A stretch of DNA of 64,000 nucleotides from Haladaptatus cibarius D43 (GTDB lineage Archaea; Halobacteriota; Halobacteria; Halobacteriales; Haladaptataceae), in the NCBI RefSeq assembly GCF_000710615.1, contig NZ_JDTH01000006.1:248001-312000 (forward strand), in the 5' to 3' direction. Shown here one piece after another: positions 1 to 8,194 of this stretch. Position numbers and translations under genes: made by a program. The first letter of the stretch is position 1. Each line of letters opens with the position of its first letter. The notes beneath the pieces were generated by a model. The model saw only the letters and a program-made list of their open reading frames with translations. It made no database searches and was not told the DNA's origin.

Positions 1-2
1 CG

Positions 3-365
3 TACGACCCCACGACGGTCGCCGTGGCCGACGCCATCGCGCGTGAAACTGGCGGACGCGTCACCCTCCAGTTCAGCATGGCGGACGGCCAATCAAATCA
101 GCGCCAACAGACGATAGAGGAGTATCAGGCGGAACTCGCCGAACTGCTCTCTGCATCGGTGTCCGCAAACGTCGTCCGGTCGGACGGTGGCGACAACGTC
201 CCGAATCCCGAGGTCGTCATCCGTCGTGGCGTCGTCACCCGAGTGTGGGGCGGAAGCGACTCGCAGGAGCGCACCGCCGTCGATTGCACCGAGGTAACGG
301 TCTATCCACACGAGTCGCGTCGTCCCGGCCTCTTGCGTCGGTTGGTAGACCGACTCGTCTTCTAA
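3..365 (+). CDS. C-terminal part of an unidentified protein (5' end outside window)
   Basis: The reading frame is open from the first bases of the window, so the gene begins upstream and only about 120 C-terminal residues are visible. A GTG at 24 lies inside the frame and is unlikely to be the true start. The visible part begins with a helix-strand pattern (VADAIARETGGRVTLQFS) that resembles one repeat of a UspA-like domain. Such domains also form the cytoplasmic tail of some haloarchaeal cation/amino-acid transporters. It ends in a basic tail (RRPGLLRRLVDRLVF). The Usp resemblance is weak and the full gene is needed to name it. Confidence 0.55.
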   Translation, partial: YDPTTVAVADAIARETGGRVTLQFSMADGQSNQRQQTIEEYQAELAELLSASVSANVVRSDGGDNVPNPEVVIRRGVVTRVWGGSDSQERTAVDCTEVTVYPHESRRPGLLRRLVDRLVF

Positions 366-475
366 CCGCCGTCAGCTCTAAACATCTATCACGACCGAAC
401 GGCACCACTCCGAATTTTTCCCGAGTTTCGGGGTGAGACGATGACGCTTAACTTTCCGGCCACGAGACGGTCGGT

Positions 476-1093
476 ATGGAACCGGACGACAATCATCGCA
501 GTTGGGCCGAACGGTCGGGGGATTTTTCGCCCGCCTACTACGCCGAAATCGGCTCGAACGAGGTGAGCGATACCCTCGCCAGCGTGTTCGAGTACTACGC
601 AGACGAGGATGCCGAAATCCTCGAAATCGGCTGTAGCTCCGGCCGTCACCTCGCCCGCCTCCGCGACGACGGGTACAAAAACCTCACCGGCATCGACATC
701 AACGACGAATCGTTCGACGTGATGGCCGACCGGTATCCGCGACTCGCGGAGACGGGGACGTTCCGAACCGGCGCGATAGAGGACGTGCTTCCAGAATACC
801 CCGATGATGCGTTCGACGTGATTTACTCGGTGGAGACGCTACAGCACATTCACCCCGAAAACGAGTGGGTGTTCGAGGAACTGATTCGCGTCACGAGCGA
901 CCTGCTGATAAGCGCCGAAAACGAGGGCAACAGCCCACAGCGCGGCCGAGGAGATGCTGAAGTCAGCTACGTGCACGACGATTTTCCGCTCTATCACCGC
1001 AATTGGAAACAGGTGTTCTCCGACCTCGGCCTCGCCCAACTCGTCTGCGAACCGGGGAGTCGCGACACGGTTCGCGTGTTTCGAGTGCTCTGA
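476..1093 (+). CDS. class I SAM-dependent methyltransferase
   Basis: This 205-residue soluble protein has a Rossmann-type methyltransferase core. Motif I is the SAM-binding glycine-rich loop ILEIGCSSGRHLARL (around residue 50). It is followed by an acidic ribose-binding strand end (LTGIDIN) and a motif IV-like stretch (FDVIYSVETLQHI) typical of the Methyltransf_11/25 group. The ATG at 476 follows an intergenic stretch of about 110 bp, and no upstream in-frame start fits better. The substrate cannot be told from the sequence. It stands alone: the next gene is convergent on the minus strand, so it is not part of the acetate cluster. Confidence 0.85.
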   Translation: MEPDDNHRSWAERSGDFSPAYYAEIGSNEVSDTLASVFEYYADEDAEILEIGCSSGRHLARLRDDGYKNLTGIDINDESFDVMADRYPRLAETGTFRTGAIEDVLPEYPDDAFDVIYSVETLQHIHPENEWVFEELIRVTSDLLISAENEGNSPQRGRGDAEVSYVHDDFPLYHRNWKQVFSDLGLAQLVCEPGSRDTVRVFRVL

Positions 1094-1133
1094 TGGCAGT
1101 CACTCGAAGAACAACGAAAAAACAATTACGGCG

Positions 1134-1361
1134 TTAGGAGTCGGCGTCGAGCGCCGACTCCAGCGACATGAAGAAGGCGAAGTAGCCGATAACGCCAGCG
1201 AACAGGGACAGGTGGTACGCCCACGTCGGCCCCTGAAGAAGATCGAACAGGGCGGTGACGACCGCTACCCAAATCACGGCGAAGGCGAGGTCTGCGACCA
1301 TGCCGGAGCGATGTTCCTTGACGTGGTCGAGGAGTGTTCCGGTGAACTGCACGTCACTCAC
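1134..1361 (-). CDS. small two-helix membrane protein downstream of uspA
   Basis: This 75-residue protein has two hydrophobic segments (roughly residues 22-42 and 48-65). The N-terminus is short and charged, and the C-terminus (SALDADS) is acidic. It starts at a GTG that overlaps the 3' end of the upstream UspA gene by 8 bp, which suggests translational coupling. It is the last gene of the minus-strand run acs-symporter-uspA. I do not recognise a family. It may be a membrane partner of the stress protein, which is inference from position only. Confidence 0.65.
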   Translation of the reverse strand: MSDVQFTGTLLDHVKEHRSGMVADLAFAVIWVAVVTALFDLLQGPTWAYHLSLFAGVIGYFAFFMSLESALDADS

Positions 1362-1827
1362 CGTCCTCCGGTTCGTCTCGCTCGTCCACGACCAACACCG
1401 AGCGATGCGTGGAGCGGAGAACGCGTTCTGTGACGCTGCCGAGGAGCATCCGCCGGACGCCGCTTCGACCGTGACTGCCCATCACGACGAGGTCGATATC
1501 GTAGTCCTCGGCGAAGTCGGCGATGACTCGGTGGGGCTGTCCGGCGCGGAAATGCTCTTCGGCCGAAATGTTTCGGCTTCGGCCTTGCTCAACGACGTAC
1601 TGGGTCGCGTCTCCAGCTCGGTCTTCTAAGTCGTCCATCTCGCCGAATCGACCGGCCCGGATGCGGTCGATTTGCTCGGTGCCGAGACTCACGTCCATGG
1701 CGTCGGTATCGATGACATAGAGCGTGTAAACCTCGGCTCCGAACTTTTCGGCGATGTCGAGCGCGGATTCGACAGCCAGTTCCGCGGTTTTGCTCCCGTC
1801 CGTGGGAATGAGGATGCGTTCGTACAT
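1354..1827 (-). CDS. universal stress protein, UspA family
   Basis: This is a 157-residue single-domain Usp. It opens with the usual MYERILIPTDGSKTAELAVESAL strand-loop-helix and carries the ATP-binding signature near the C-terminus, GSHGRSGVRRMLLGSVTERVLRSTHRSVLVV, which matches G-2X-G-9X-G(S/T). Usp proteins of this type bind ATP and act in the cytoplasm. In haloarchaea they often sit next to membrane transporters and are thought to modulate them. The gene begins 53 bp after the symporter gene on the same strand, so co-transcription with acetate uptake is likely. Confidence 0.9.
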   Translation of the reverse strand: MYERILIPTDGSKTAELAVESALDIAEKFGAEVYTLYVIDTDAMDVSLGTEQIDRIRAGRFGEMDDLEDRAGDATQYVVEQGRSRNISAEEHFRAGQPHRVIADFAEDYDIDLVVMGSHGRSGVRRMLLGSVTERVLRSTHRSVLVVDERDEPEDGE

Positions 1828-1880
1828 TGATTGGTGGTTTGGGATTCGTTGATAGTTCGTTGGTGATTATCTACCGTTAG

Positions 1881-3524
1881 CTAGTCGTCCGCGGGGCTGT
1901 GCCCGCTCTTTGCATCGACGATGTCCTCGGCGCTCTGCTGTTGGCCCATCGGTTTGGGGCTGTGACACTGTCGAACGATTTGTTTGATTCGCTCCGGCGG
2001 TTCGCTGGTCGCCATCGACACGCCGATGGTGATTGCAAACACGATTGGCGTTCCGACGAGTGCGGCTCCGACTGCCGGGAACACTTCGGCGTAAATCGGC
2101 ACGAGCGGCCCGGATTCGGTGGCGAGGATGAGTTCGTTGAACACGGCAGCAGTCCAGATGAGGAGTCCGGTCGTCATCCCGGCGAGGGCACCCTGTCGGT
2201 TGGCGTTCTCCCACCACAGGCCGAGGAAGAACATCGGGAACAACACGAGTCCGGCCAGCGAGAAGGCAAGCGCGACGAGTTCACCGACCAGCGCTGGCGG
2301 GTCGAGTGCGGTAACCGTGACGATAGCACCGAGCACGATGATGGTACTGCGACCGACGAGGAGTTGTTGGCGCTGTGTCGCGTCCGGGTTGATGATGTTC
2401 GTGTAGATGTCGTGCGCCGCGGCCGACGAGGCGGCGATGAACAGCCCCGCAGTCGTTGCAATTGCGGCGGCGATACCGCCCGCCGCGACGAGGCCGACGA
2501 ACCACGTCGGGAGATTTGCGAGTTGCGACGCGAGAACGACGATAACGTCACCTTCCGCGCCGCTCATACCGTTTGCTCCGTAGACGGAACCGACGTTATT
2601 GGCGTAGAGGTCGGTTCCGAACGCCGCGAACGCGGGGGCGCTCAGGTACAGCAGACAGATGAAAAACAGCCCCCAGACGGTTGACCAGCGGGCGGTACGC
2701 TCGCTTTCGACCGTGTAGAATCGAACCAACACGTGCGGAAGGCCACAGGTACCAACGATGAGCGAGAACGCCGTCGCAATCCACAGGAAGTAGCTCGTTC
2801 CGCTGAACGGTTCGGTGAACTCCGTGTTCAGTTGGCCCAACAGCGCGCCGTACTCGACTTGCGGCAGGAAGGTCGAATAGCCCTGCGTGTAGCCGACGGC
2901 GTACAGGCCCGCGAGGAACGCCACGATGAGGATGACGTACTGGACGGCCATGTTCTTCGTCGCGCCGAGCATTCCCGACAGCGCGAGGTAGCCGACCGTG
3001 ATTCCCATCATGAGAATCACCATGGTGGCGTAGTCGCCACCGAACACGTAGATGCCGACCAATCCCATGCCGCGGGCCTGTCCGACCGAGTAGACGAACC
3101 CGATGAGAATCGTCGTCAGCGCGCCGATTGCGCGCGCGGTGTCCGAGTTGAATCGGTCACCGACGAAGTCGGGCGCGGTGTACTTGCCGAACCGGCGCAT
3201 CTGCGCCGCCATGAAGATGAGCAGGACGAAGTAGCCGGTTGACCACCCGACGACGAACGCAAGTCCGTAGTAGCCCGACAGCGCGATGAGTGCCGCCATG
3301 CCGAGGTACGACGCCGCGGACATCCAGTTGGCACCGATTGCCATCCCGTTTTCGACGTTTCCGATGGAGCGACCGGCGACCCACAGGTCTTCGGTGTCGG
3401 CCACGCGGAACGCGTACCCGATGCCCAAAAACAGCAACAACATTCCCGAAACCATGGCGGCCGGGATGATTTTGAACGACGCGTTGAGCGCGTCCGGAAG
3501 CAGTTGAAGCGGCGTGAACGTCAT
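1881..3524 (-). CDS. sodium:solute symporter, large subunit (acetate/monocarboxylate-type, ActP-like)
   Basis: This 547-residue polytopic membrane protein of the SSS family has about 13 hydrophobic segments. The N-terminal signature is EDLWVAGRSIGNVENGMAIGANWMSAASYLGMAAL, and the core includes YTAPDFVGDRFNS. The family couples Na+ entry to uptake of a small carboxylate. It follows a DUF4212 small subunit with a 4-bp ATGA overlap, the arrangement known for two-component acetate-type symporters (TIGR03647/VC_2705 pairs). Placement directly after acetyl-CoA synthetase points to acetate or a related short acid as substrate. That is inference, as the sequence alone does not fix specificity. Confidence 0.9.
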   Translation of the reverse strand: MTFTPLQLLPDALNASFKIIPAAMVSGMLLLFLGIGYAFRVADTEDLWVAGRSIGNVENGMAIGANWMSAASYLGMAALIALSGYYGLAFVVGWSTGYFVLLIFMAAQMRRFGKYTAPDFVGDRFNSDTARAIGALTTILIGFVYSVGQARGMGLVGIYVFGGDYATMVILMMGITVGYLALSGMLGATKNMAVQYVILIVAFLAGLYAVGYTQGYSTFLPQVEYGALLGQLNTEFTEPFSGTSYFLWIATAFSLIVGTCGLPHVLVRFYTVESERTARWSTVWGLFFICLLYLSAPAFAAFGTDLYANNVGSVYGANGMSGAEGDVIVVLASQLANLPTWFVGLVAAGGIAAAIATTAGLFIAASSAAAHDIYTNIINPDATQRQQLLVGRSTIIVLGAIVTVTALDPPALVGELVALAFSLAGLVLFPMFFLGLWWENANRQGALAGMTTGLLIWTAAVFNELILATESGPLVPIYAEVFPAVGAALVGTPIVFAITIGVSMATSEPPERIKQIVRQCHSPKPMGQQQSAEDIVDAKSGHSPADD

Positions 3525-3949
3525 TGTTCGGCCCCTCCGTCGGGGGCGACGGTTTCGGTGTCCGGCGCGGCCTGCTTTGTAGAGTGGTCGATACCGTACT
3601 TGTCGTCCAGTTGGTCACGCTTTCGCGCGTAGATGAACGAGAGAATCAGCGCACCGCTCGGCGCACCCATCGCGGTCAGCAGGTAGTGCAGTGGGAACCC
3701 GAGGATGGTGATGCTCGTCATGAGGTCGGGTGCGAGAAACGTCGCCGTTACCGGGCCGAACACGATGATGGTCCACGCGACGAACATCATCCATACGATT
3801 TTGAGGTGGTCGCGCATGAACGGTGTTGCCGGTTTGAAAATGTTAATTTGCGCATCGAGATAGTTGACGTTCCGCCGACTGGTTTGGACGCCGCCGTCCG
3901 TTTCGATGTCGGGAGCTGTCCCGTCTGATTGTGAGCTATTGTCTGTCAT
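3521..3949 (-). CDS. DUF4212 small subunit of the sodium:solute symporter
   Basis: This 142-residue membrane protein has two hydrophobic helices, one after LKIVWMMFVAWTIIVFGPV and one in TSITILGFPLHYLLTAMG. It ends in the soluble motif ILSFIYARKRDQLDDKYGID that characterises DUF4212 / putative solute:sodium symporter small subunits. The N-terminus is hydrophilic and acidic. Its stop overlaps the large-subunit start by 4 bp (ATGA), and the acetyl-CoA synthetase gene ends 47 bp upstream. The two subunits are expected to form one transporter. Confidence 0.92.
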   Translation of the reverse strand: MTDNSSQSDGTAPDIETDGGVQTSRRNVNYLDAQINIFKPATPFMRDHLKIVWMMFVAWTIIVFGPVTATFLAPDLMTSITILGFPLHYLLTAMGAPSGALILSFIYARKRDQLDDKYGIDHSTKQAAPDTETVAPDGGAEQ

Positions 3950-3996
3950 AGTTGACTGGTTTCGATGAGTTGTGGTCGTCCCGATTCGAGCGGCGT

Positions 3997-5988
3997 TCAG
4001 TCGTCTCCGACCGTTTCCGCGATGTCTTCGACGACATCTGGATTGCGGAGGGTCGAAGTGTCGCCCAGTTCCTCCTCGTTGGCGATGTCCTCCAAGAGTC
4101 GGCGCATGATTTTCCCGGAGCGCGTTTTCGGCAGTTCCGGCGTGAAGACGATTTCCTCGGGGCGAGCAATCGGGCCGATTGCGTCCTCCACGCCCGCGAC
4201 GATTCGGTCGTGCAGGTCGTCGCCGCCGTCGTAGCCCTCTTCGGTGATGACGTAGCCGTACACGGCCTCGCCTTTCACGTCGTGGTGACCGCCGACGACT
4301 GCGGATTCGGCGACACCTTCGACGCCGACGATGGCCGATTCGATTTCCATCGTTCCGAGGCGGTGGCCGGAGACGTTGAGTACGTCGTCAACGCGGCCGA
4401 GAACCGTGATGTAGCCGTCCTCGTCTATCTTCGCGCCGTCTTCGGGGAAGTACACCCAGTCCGCCGGGTCGTCGCTCTCGGTGTCCGAGTACTCTGCCCA
4501 ATACTCGGAGATGAATCGCTCGTCGTTGTCGTAGAGCGTCCTGAGCATCCCCGGCCACGGCTTGTTGATGGTGAGGTATCCGGCCTTTCCGGGGTCAACT
4601 TCCTCGCCGCGCGTATCGACGACGCGAATGTCGATACCGGGAAGTGGTGGGCCAGCGGAACCGGGTTTCGCGTCCGTCACGCCGGGGAGCGTGGTGAGCA
4701 TCATCCCGCCGGTTTCGGTCTGCCACCACGTGTCCACGATTGGGCAGTTCTCATTTCCGATGTGTTTGTAGTACCATTTCCACGCGCGTGGATTGATTGG
4801 TTCGCCGACCGTGCCGAGCAGTCGAAGCGAGGAAAGGTCGTGTCGTTCCGGATACTGACTGCCCCATTTCATGAACGCGCGAATCGCGGTTGGGGCGGTG
4901 TACAGTTGGTCTACCTCGTACCCTTCCACGATTTCCCAGAGTCGGTTACGGTCGGGATAATCCGGCGTCCCCTCGTACATCACGCTTGTCGTCCCGAGCG
5001 TGAGCGGGCCGTAGACGATGTACGAATGGCCGGTAATCCAGCCGATGTCCGCTGCACACCAGTAGGTGTCCTCCGGTTTGATGTCCAGAACCGCCTGCGA
5101 TGTCCACGCCACGTAGGACAGATAGCCCGCCGTCGTGTGTTTCACGCCTTTCGGTTGTCCCGTCGTCCCCGAGGTGTACATCAAAAAGAGCATATCTTCC
5201 GCGTCCCGCGACACGGGTTCGACGTCTGCTCCCGCGTGCTCGGCCACGAGGTCGTCGTAGTCGTGATGTGACTCAGCCATCGGATGGTCGTACTCGTCGC
5301 CAAGTCGGTCAACCACGGCCACCGCGGTTACGTCGTGGTTGACGCCCGCAAGTCCCTCATCGGCCTTCTCCTTGTGCTGAAGCGGGTCGCCTCGGCGGTA
5401 GTAGCCGTCGCAGGTGACGAGGTATTCGGAGTCCGCGGCGTTCATCCGCGTTGCGAGCGCGTCCGCCGAGAACCCGGCGAAGACGACGCTGTGGGGCGCG
5501 CCGATTCGTGCACACGCCAACATCGCGATCGGCAGTTCCGGCACCATCGGCATGTAGAGCGTAACGATGTCGTCCTCGCCAACACCCTGTTCGCGCAGTG
5601 CTGATGCGAACTCGTTGACCTCCCGGTGGAGGTCGTCGTAGGTGTACGTCCTGTTCTCTTCGTCGGTCGGTTCCCCGACCCACTCGATTGCGACCTCGTC
5701 CCCGCGATTTTCGAGATGGCGGTCGAGGCAGTTCGCCGACGCGTTCAGTGAACCGCCCGTGAACCACTCGTAAAACGGCGGGTTCGAATCGTCGAGAACC
5801 GTGTCGTACTCCACTTCCCAGTCGAGCAAATCGGCCGCTTGCGTCCAACACTCCGGCCAGTTCTGCTCGAACTCGTCGTAGATGGCGTCATCCACGATGT
5901 TCGCCTGCTCGACAAACGACTGTGTGGGTTCGAACCGCTCCCGGTTTTCGAGACGCGCTTCGAGTTCGACATCGTTGTTTTCCGTCAT
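3997..5988 (-). CDS. acs: acetyl-CoA synthetase (AMP-forming)
   Basis: This 663-residue enzyme activates acetate with ATP and CoA to acetyl-CoA. All core acyl-adenylate motifs are present: the P-loop YTSGTTGQPKGVKHTT (about residue 270), the acetate-pocket motif WWQTETGG, and the C-terminal catalytic lysine in LPKTRSGKIMRR. Length matches bacterial and archaeal Acs (about 650). It is the first gene of acs-DUF4212-SSS-uspA, and a TATA element lies about 25-35 bp before its ATG. It feeds the methylaspartate cycle genes encoded upstream on the same strand. Confidence 0.96.
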   Translation of the reverse strand: MTENNDVELEARLENRERFEPTQSFVEQANIVDDAIYDEFEQNWPECWTQAADLLDWEVEYDTVLDDSNPPFYEWFTGGSLNASANCLDRHLENRGDEVAIEWVGEPTDEENRTYTYDDLHREVNEFASALREQGVGEDDIVTLYMPMVPELPIAMLACARIGAPHSVVFAGFSADALATRMNAADSEYLVTCDGYYRRGDPLQHKEKADEGLAGVNHDVTAVAVVDRLGDEYDHPMAESHHDYDDLVAEHAGADVEPVSRDAEDMLFLMYTSGTTGQPKGVKHTTAGYLSYVAWTSQAVLDIKPEDTYWCAADIGWITGHSYIVYGPLTLGTTSVMYEGTPDYPDRNRLWEIVEGYEVDQLYTAPTAIRAFMKWGSQYPERHDLSSLRLLGTVGEPINPRAWKWYYKHIGNENCPIVDTWWQTETGGMMLTTLPGVTDAKPGSAGPPLPGIDIRVVDTRGEEVDPGKAGYLTINKPWPGMLRTLYDNDERFISEYWAEYSDTESDDPADWVYFPEDGAKIDEDGYITVLGRVDDVLNVSGHRLGTMEIESAIVGVEGVAESAVVGGHHDVKGEAVYGYVITEEGYDGGDDLHDRIVAGVEDAIGPIARPEEIVFTPELPKTRSGKIMRRLLEDIANEEELGDTSTLRNPDVVEDIAETVGDD

Positions 5989-6010
5989 GGGCCAAGTTCA
6001 CAAGACTCAC

Positions 6011-6023
6011 TATATTATATAAG
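6011..6023 (-). promoter_or_regulatory. TATA box of the acs-symporter operon
   Basis: On the minus strand this reads CTTATATAATATA, a strong match to the haloarchaeal TATA element, centred about 30 bp before the acs ATG. That spacing predicts a leaderless or near-leaderless mRNA. The wider gap to the regulator gene (5989-6147) is AT-rich near the promoter and otherwise featureless. Confidence 0.6.
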
Positions 6024-6147
6024 TGGTGGAGCTAACTATACAAAACAGTCGGTTTTTCAACACAGCGGCCCTCATCGGAAAGAATAGGAGTTCACCACCG
6101 CCGAGAGAGGATTCATCCGACGCCAGTACGCGAGCGAAATTAAGCAA

Positions 6148-8037
6148 TTAGTGTCTCTTTGCGTCCGACGAACCGCTGTCGTCCTCGAACACCGTATCGA
6201 ACACTTTCTGTTGTGCCTTCCGGAGGTGGTTGTGGAGCGTCGGCGACGAAACGTCCATCGACGCCGCGAGTTCCTCGGCGGTACTCCCACGAGGCCATTC
6301 GAAATATCCGGCGAGATAGGCGGCCCGGAGAACCGTCTGCTGGCGCTCGGTCAACCGGTCGTGTACCGACTGCTGGACATCGACCGTGCTCCGCACGGGT
6401 TCGGAAACCTTGCGTTTCGAGCGCAAATCCGTCGCCGGAAACGACCGTTCGACGGTTTCCACGACGCGACGGACATCGACCTGCTCCGAGAAAACGCCGG
6501 AAACGTCGAGGACGCCCGATTCGGCCGACAGTTCGCGGACGGTGCCGCCGCGTTCCACGAGTATCGTCGCGAGCGAGTCGCCGGAAACGACGAATTCGAA
6601 AAGCGCGTCGTCCTCGTAGTCCCGGATAAGACGAGCATCCTCGACAGCGTCCGCGGCGGTTATCCTGTCGAGAACGTCGCCGACGGCGGCCCCGCTGGCC
6701 GTGACGAAGTAGAGCAACGAGTGGTTCGCTATCGGCACCACGCCTTCGAGCGCAAATCGACAGTCGAGTTCCGCCGAAGCCGAGACGAGAAAGACGCCAT
6801 CGTCGGTACTGCGCAGGGAAAGCACCACGCCGGTGTCCGCCAACAGCAGGCGTTTGCGCGCAATCGACGTGATAGTTCGGCCGACTCGTCTGCCGACATC
6901 GGCGAGGAGCGTCCTATCTGTCGGCCGAAACGTGTCGTGGGCGACACAGAGCAATCCGTGAACGGTTTCGTTCGACCGGAGCGGCGCGACGGCGAACGAA
7001 CACCGGGCCACTGTCCCGGCAAGCGACGCTCTATCGACCGACGAAGTAGCCGACGTATCGGCCGACACACCGACCGACGACCCATCAGCAGATAGGTCGT
7101 CGGTCACCGCTTTGCCGACTATCGTCACGTCGGGAATCTCGTCCTCCAGCACGCCGATACCGTCGAGGACGCCACCGAGAACGTCGTTCTCGATTCGTTC
7201 GGGCACAGCAGTCGTCCGTGGCGAACCGTCCGCGTCGCAAATCCAGACGGCGCGGTAGATGCCCGAGAGATGGTCGCAAACGGTTCGTTCCACGGCTTCG
7301 GCCGTGGACGCCTCGGCGAGGGTTTCTCCCAACTCGCCCATACATCGAAGCAGTTCGGAGCGGCGAGAGTCCGATCGGCCATCGTATTCGCGGTCGCGTT
7401 CCCAGTGGTGGTATTCACGGCGGTCGTGATGGTGTTCGCGGTGGTCGTGACGGCGATCGGGCCGACCGCCGTCACGACTCGACTGCTGGTGCGGATGTGC
7501 GAACGCGTCGATGACGTCGGTCGTGGTCGGCCTGTCGAGGTACGGAGCGAGGCTTTCGAGGTTCGTCCATCCGCCGACGGCCTGCACCACCCGCGGGTCG
7601 ATTTCCTCCTCGACGAGACTCCACCAGGCGAAATACTTGCGGAGGTCGCGGCAGGTGACGTCTCGAAGGCCGTCAACGCGGTCTGCGACGTCGCTGACCA
7701 CCATCTGAACTCGGCGTGGTGACACCGCGACGAACGGGTCGTACCGGGAAACGTCGTTCGCGGTGGCGAACTTTCGGAGGTCGTGGGCGATTTCGGGCGG
7801 GACGTATGCCTCCCTCGTTTCGCCGTCTCCATCTGGGACGGAGAGAAAATAGAATCGCTTTCCGTCGCGTTCGCGCTCGGTGAGGTCGGCGGGACAAATG
7901 CGGGTCAGTTCCGAGGGACGGAGTCCGACGCGTCCCGCCAGCGCCACGACGAGGTCTTCGCGGTAGGTTTCGGTTCCGCGGCGGAGACGCTCGTACTCCG
8001 GTGTCGTCAGGAACTCCGTGTTTTCCGCACCGCTCAT
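6148..8037 (-). CDS. Bat-type HTH regulator with tyrosine-recombinase-like N-terminus and GAF-like sensor
   Basis: The start was set at the ATG at 8037 (MSGAENTEFL), giving 629 residues; the open frame extends 51 codons further but those lack coding character. Residues 1-180 resemble the catalytic domain of tyrosine recombinases: R40 in GLRPSEL, R133 in CRDLRKYFAWW, W157 in VGGW and Y166 in LAPYLDRP, but R130 replaces the first histidine of the HxxR motif. Residues about 180-228 are a His/Arg/Asp-rich linker. A GAF-like region (about 235-400) and a bacterio-opsin-activator region follow. The C-terminus is an HTH_10 domain (LTERQQTVLRAAYLAGYFEWPRG...SPTLHNHLRKAQQKVF). It lies between the two acs genes and probably controls acetate metabolism (inference). 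Confidence 0.85.
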   Translation of the reverse strand: MSGAENTEFLTTPEYERLRRGTETYREDLVVALAGRVGLRPSELTRICPADLTERERDGKRFYFLSVPDGDGETREAYVPPEIAHDLRKFATANDVSRYDPFVAVSPRRVQMVVSDVADRVDGLRDVTCRDLRKYFAWWSLVEEEIDPRVVQAVGGWTNLESLAPYLDRPTTTDVIDAFAHPHQQSSRDGGRPDRRHDHREHHHDRREYHHWERDREYDGRSDSRRSELLRCMGELGETLAEASTAEAVERTVCDHLSGIYRAVWICDADGSPRTTAVPERIENDVLGGVLDGIGVLEDEIPDVTIVGKAVTDDLSADGSSVGVSADTSATSSVDRASLAGTVARCSFAVAPLRSNETVHGLLCVAHDTFRPTDRTLLADVGRRVGRTITSIARKRLLLADTGVVLSLRSTDDGVFLVSASAELDCRFALEGVVPIANHSLLYFVTASGAAVGDVLDRITAADAVEDARLIRDYEDDALFEFVVSGDSLATILVERGGTVRELSAESGVLDVSGVFSEQVDVRRVVETVERSFPATDLRSKRKVSEPVRSTVDVQQSVHDRLTERQQTVLRAAYLAGYFEWPRGSTAEELAASMDVSSPTLHNHLRKAQQKVFDTVFEDDSGSSDAKRH

Positions 8038-8089
8038 ATTTCGTGTTTCTCTGGAAAGGCGAATAAATCTTCGGGGTAAGAACGGAACG

Positions 8090-8124
8090 GTTCTCGACTG
8101 TTCTTCCTCTAGGAAGAAGAGAAC
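8090..8124 (-). promoter_or_regulatory. palindromic element in the regulator's leader/promoter
   Basis: A perfect 8-bp inverted repeat with a 2-nt centre, TTCTTCCTCTAGGAAGAA (8101-8118), is nested between GTTCTC (8090-8095) and its complement GAGAAC (8119-8124). Read on the minus strand, GTTCTC/G units recur just upstream (about 8127-8147), and a TTTTTAAAC TATA-like element lies near 8150. The element sits 53-87 bp before the regulator ATG and 70-105 bp after the acs2 stop. It could be an operator, a leader hairpin or the acs2 terminator. Confidence 0.45.
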
Positions 8125-8194
8125 TGACAGAACCGGACGAGAACAGTTTAAAAATCGGGAACGAGTTGTTTCGCCGTTGTACGAAAGCACGAAA

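Noticed and set aside
3952-5271. 439-codon plus-strand ORF antisense to acs
   Set aside because: It mirrors the acs codons; the minus strand shows all Acs motifs, so this is an antisense shadow typical of GC-rich DNA.
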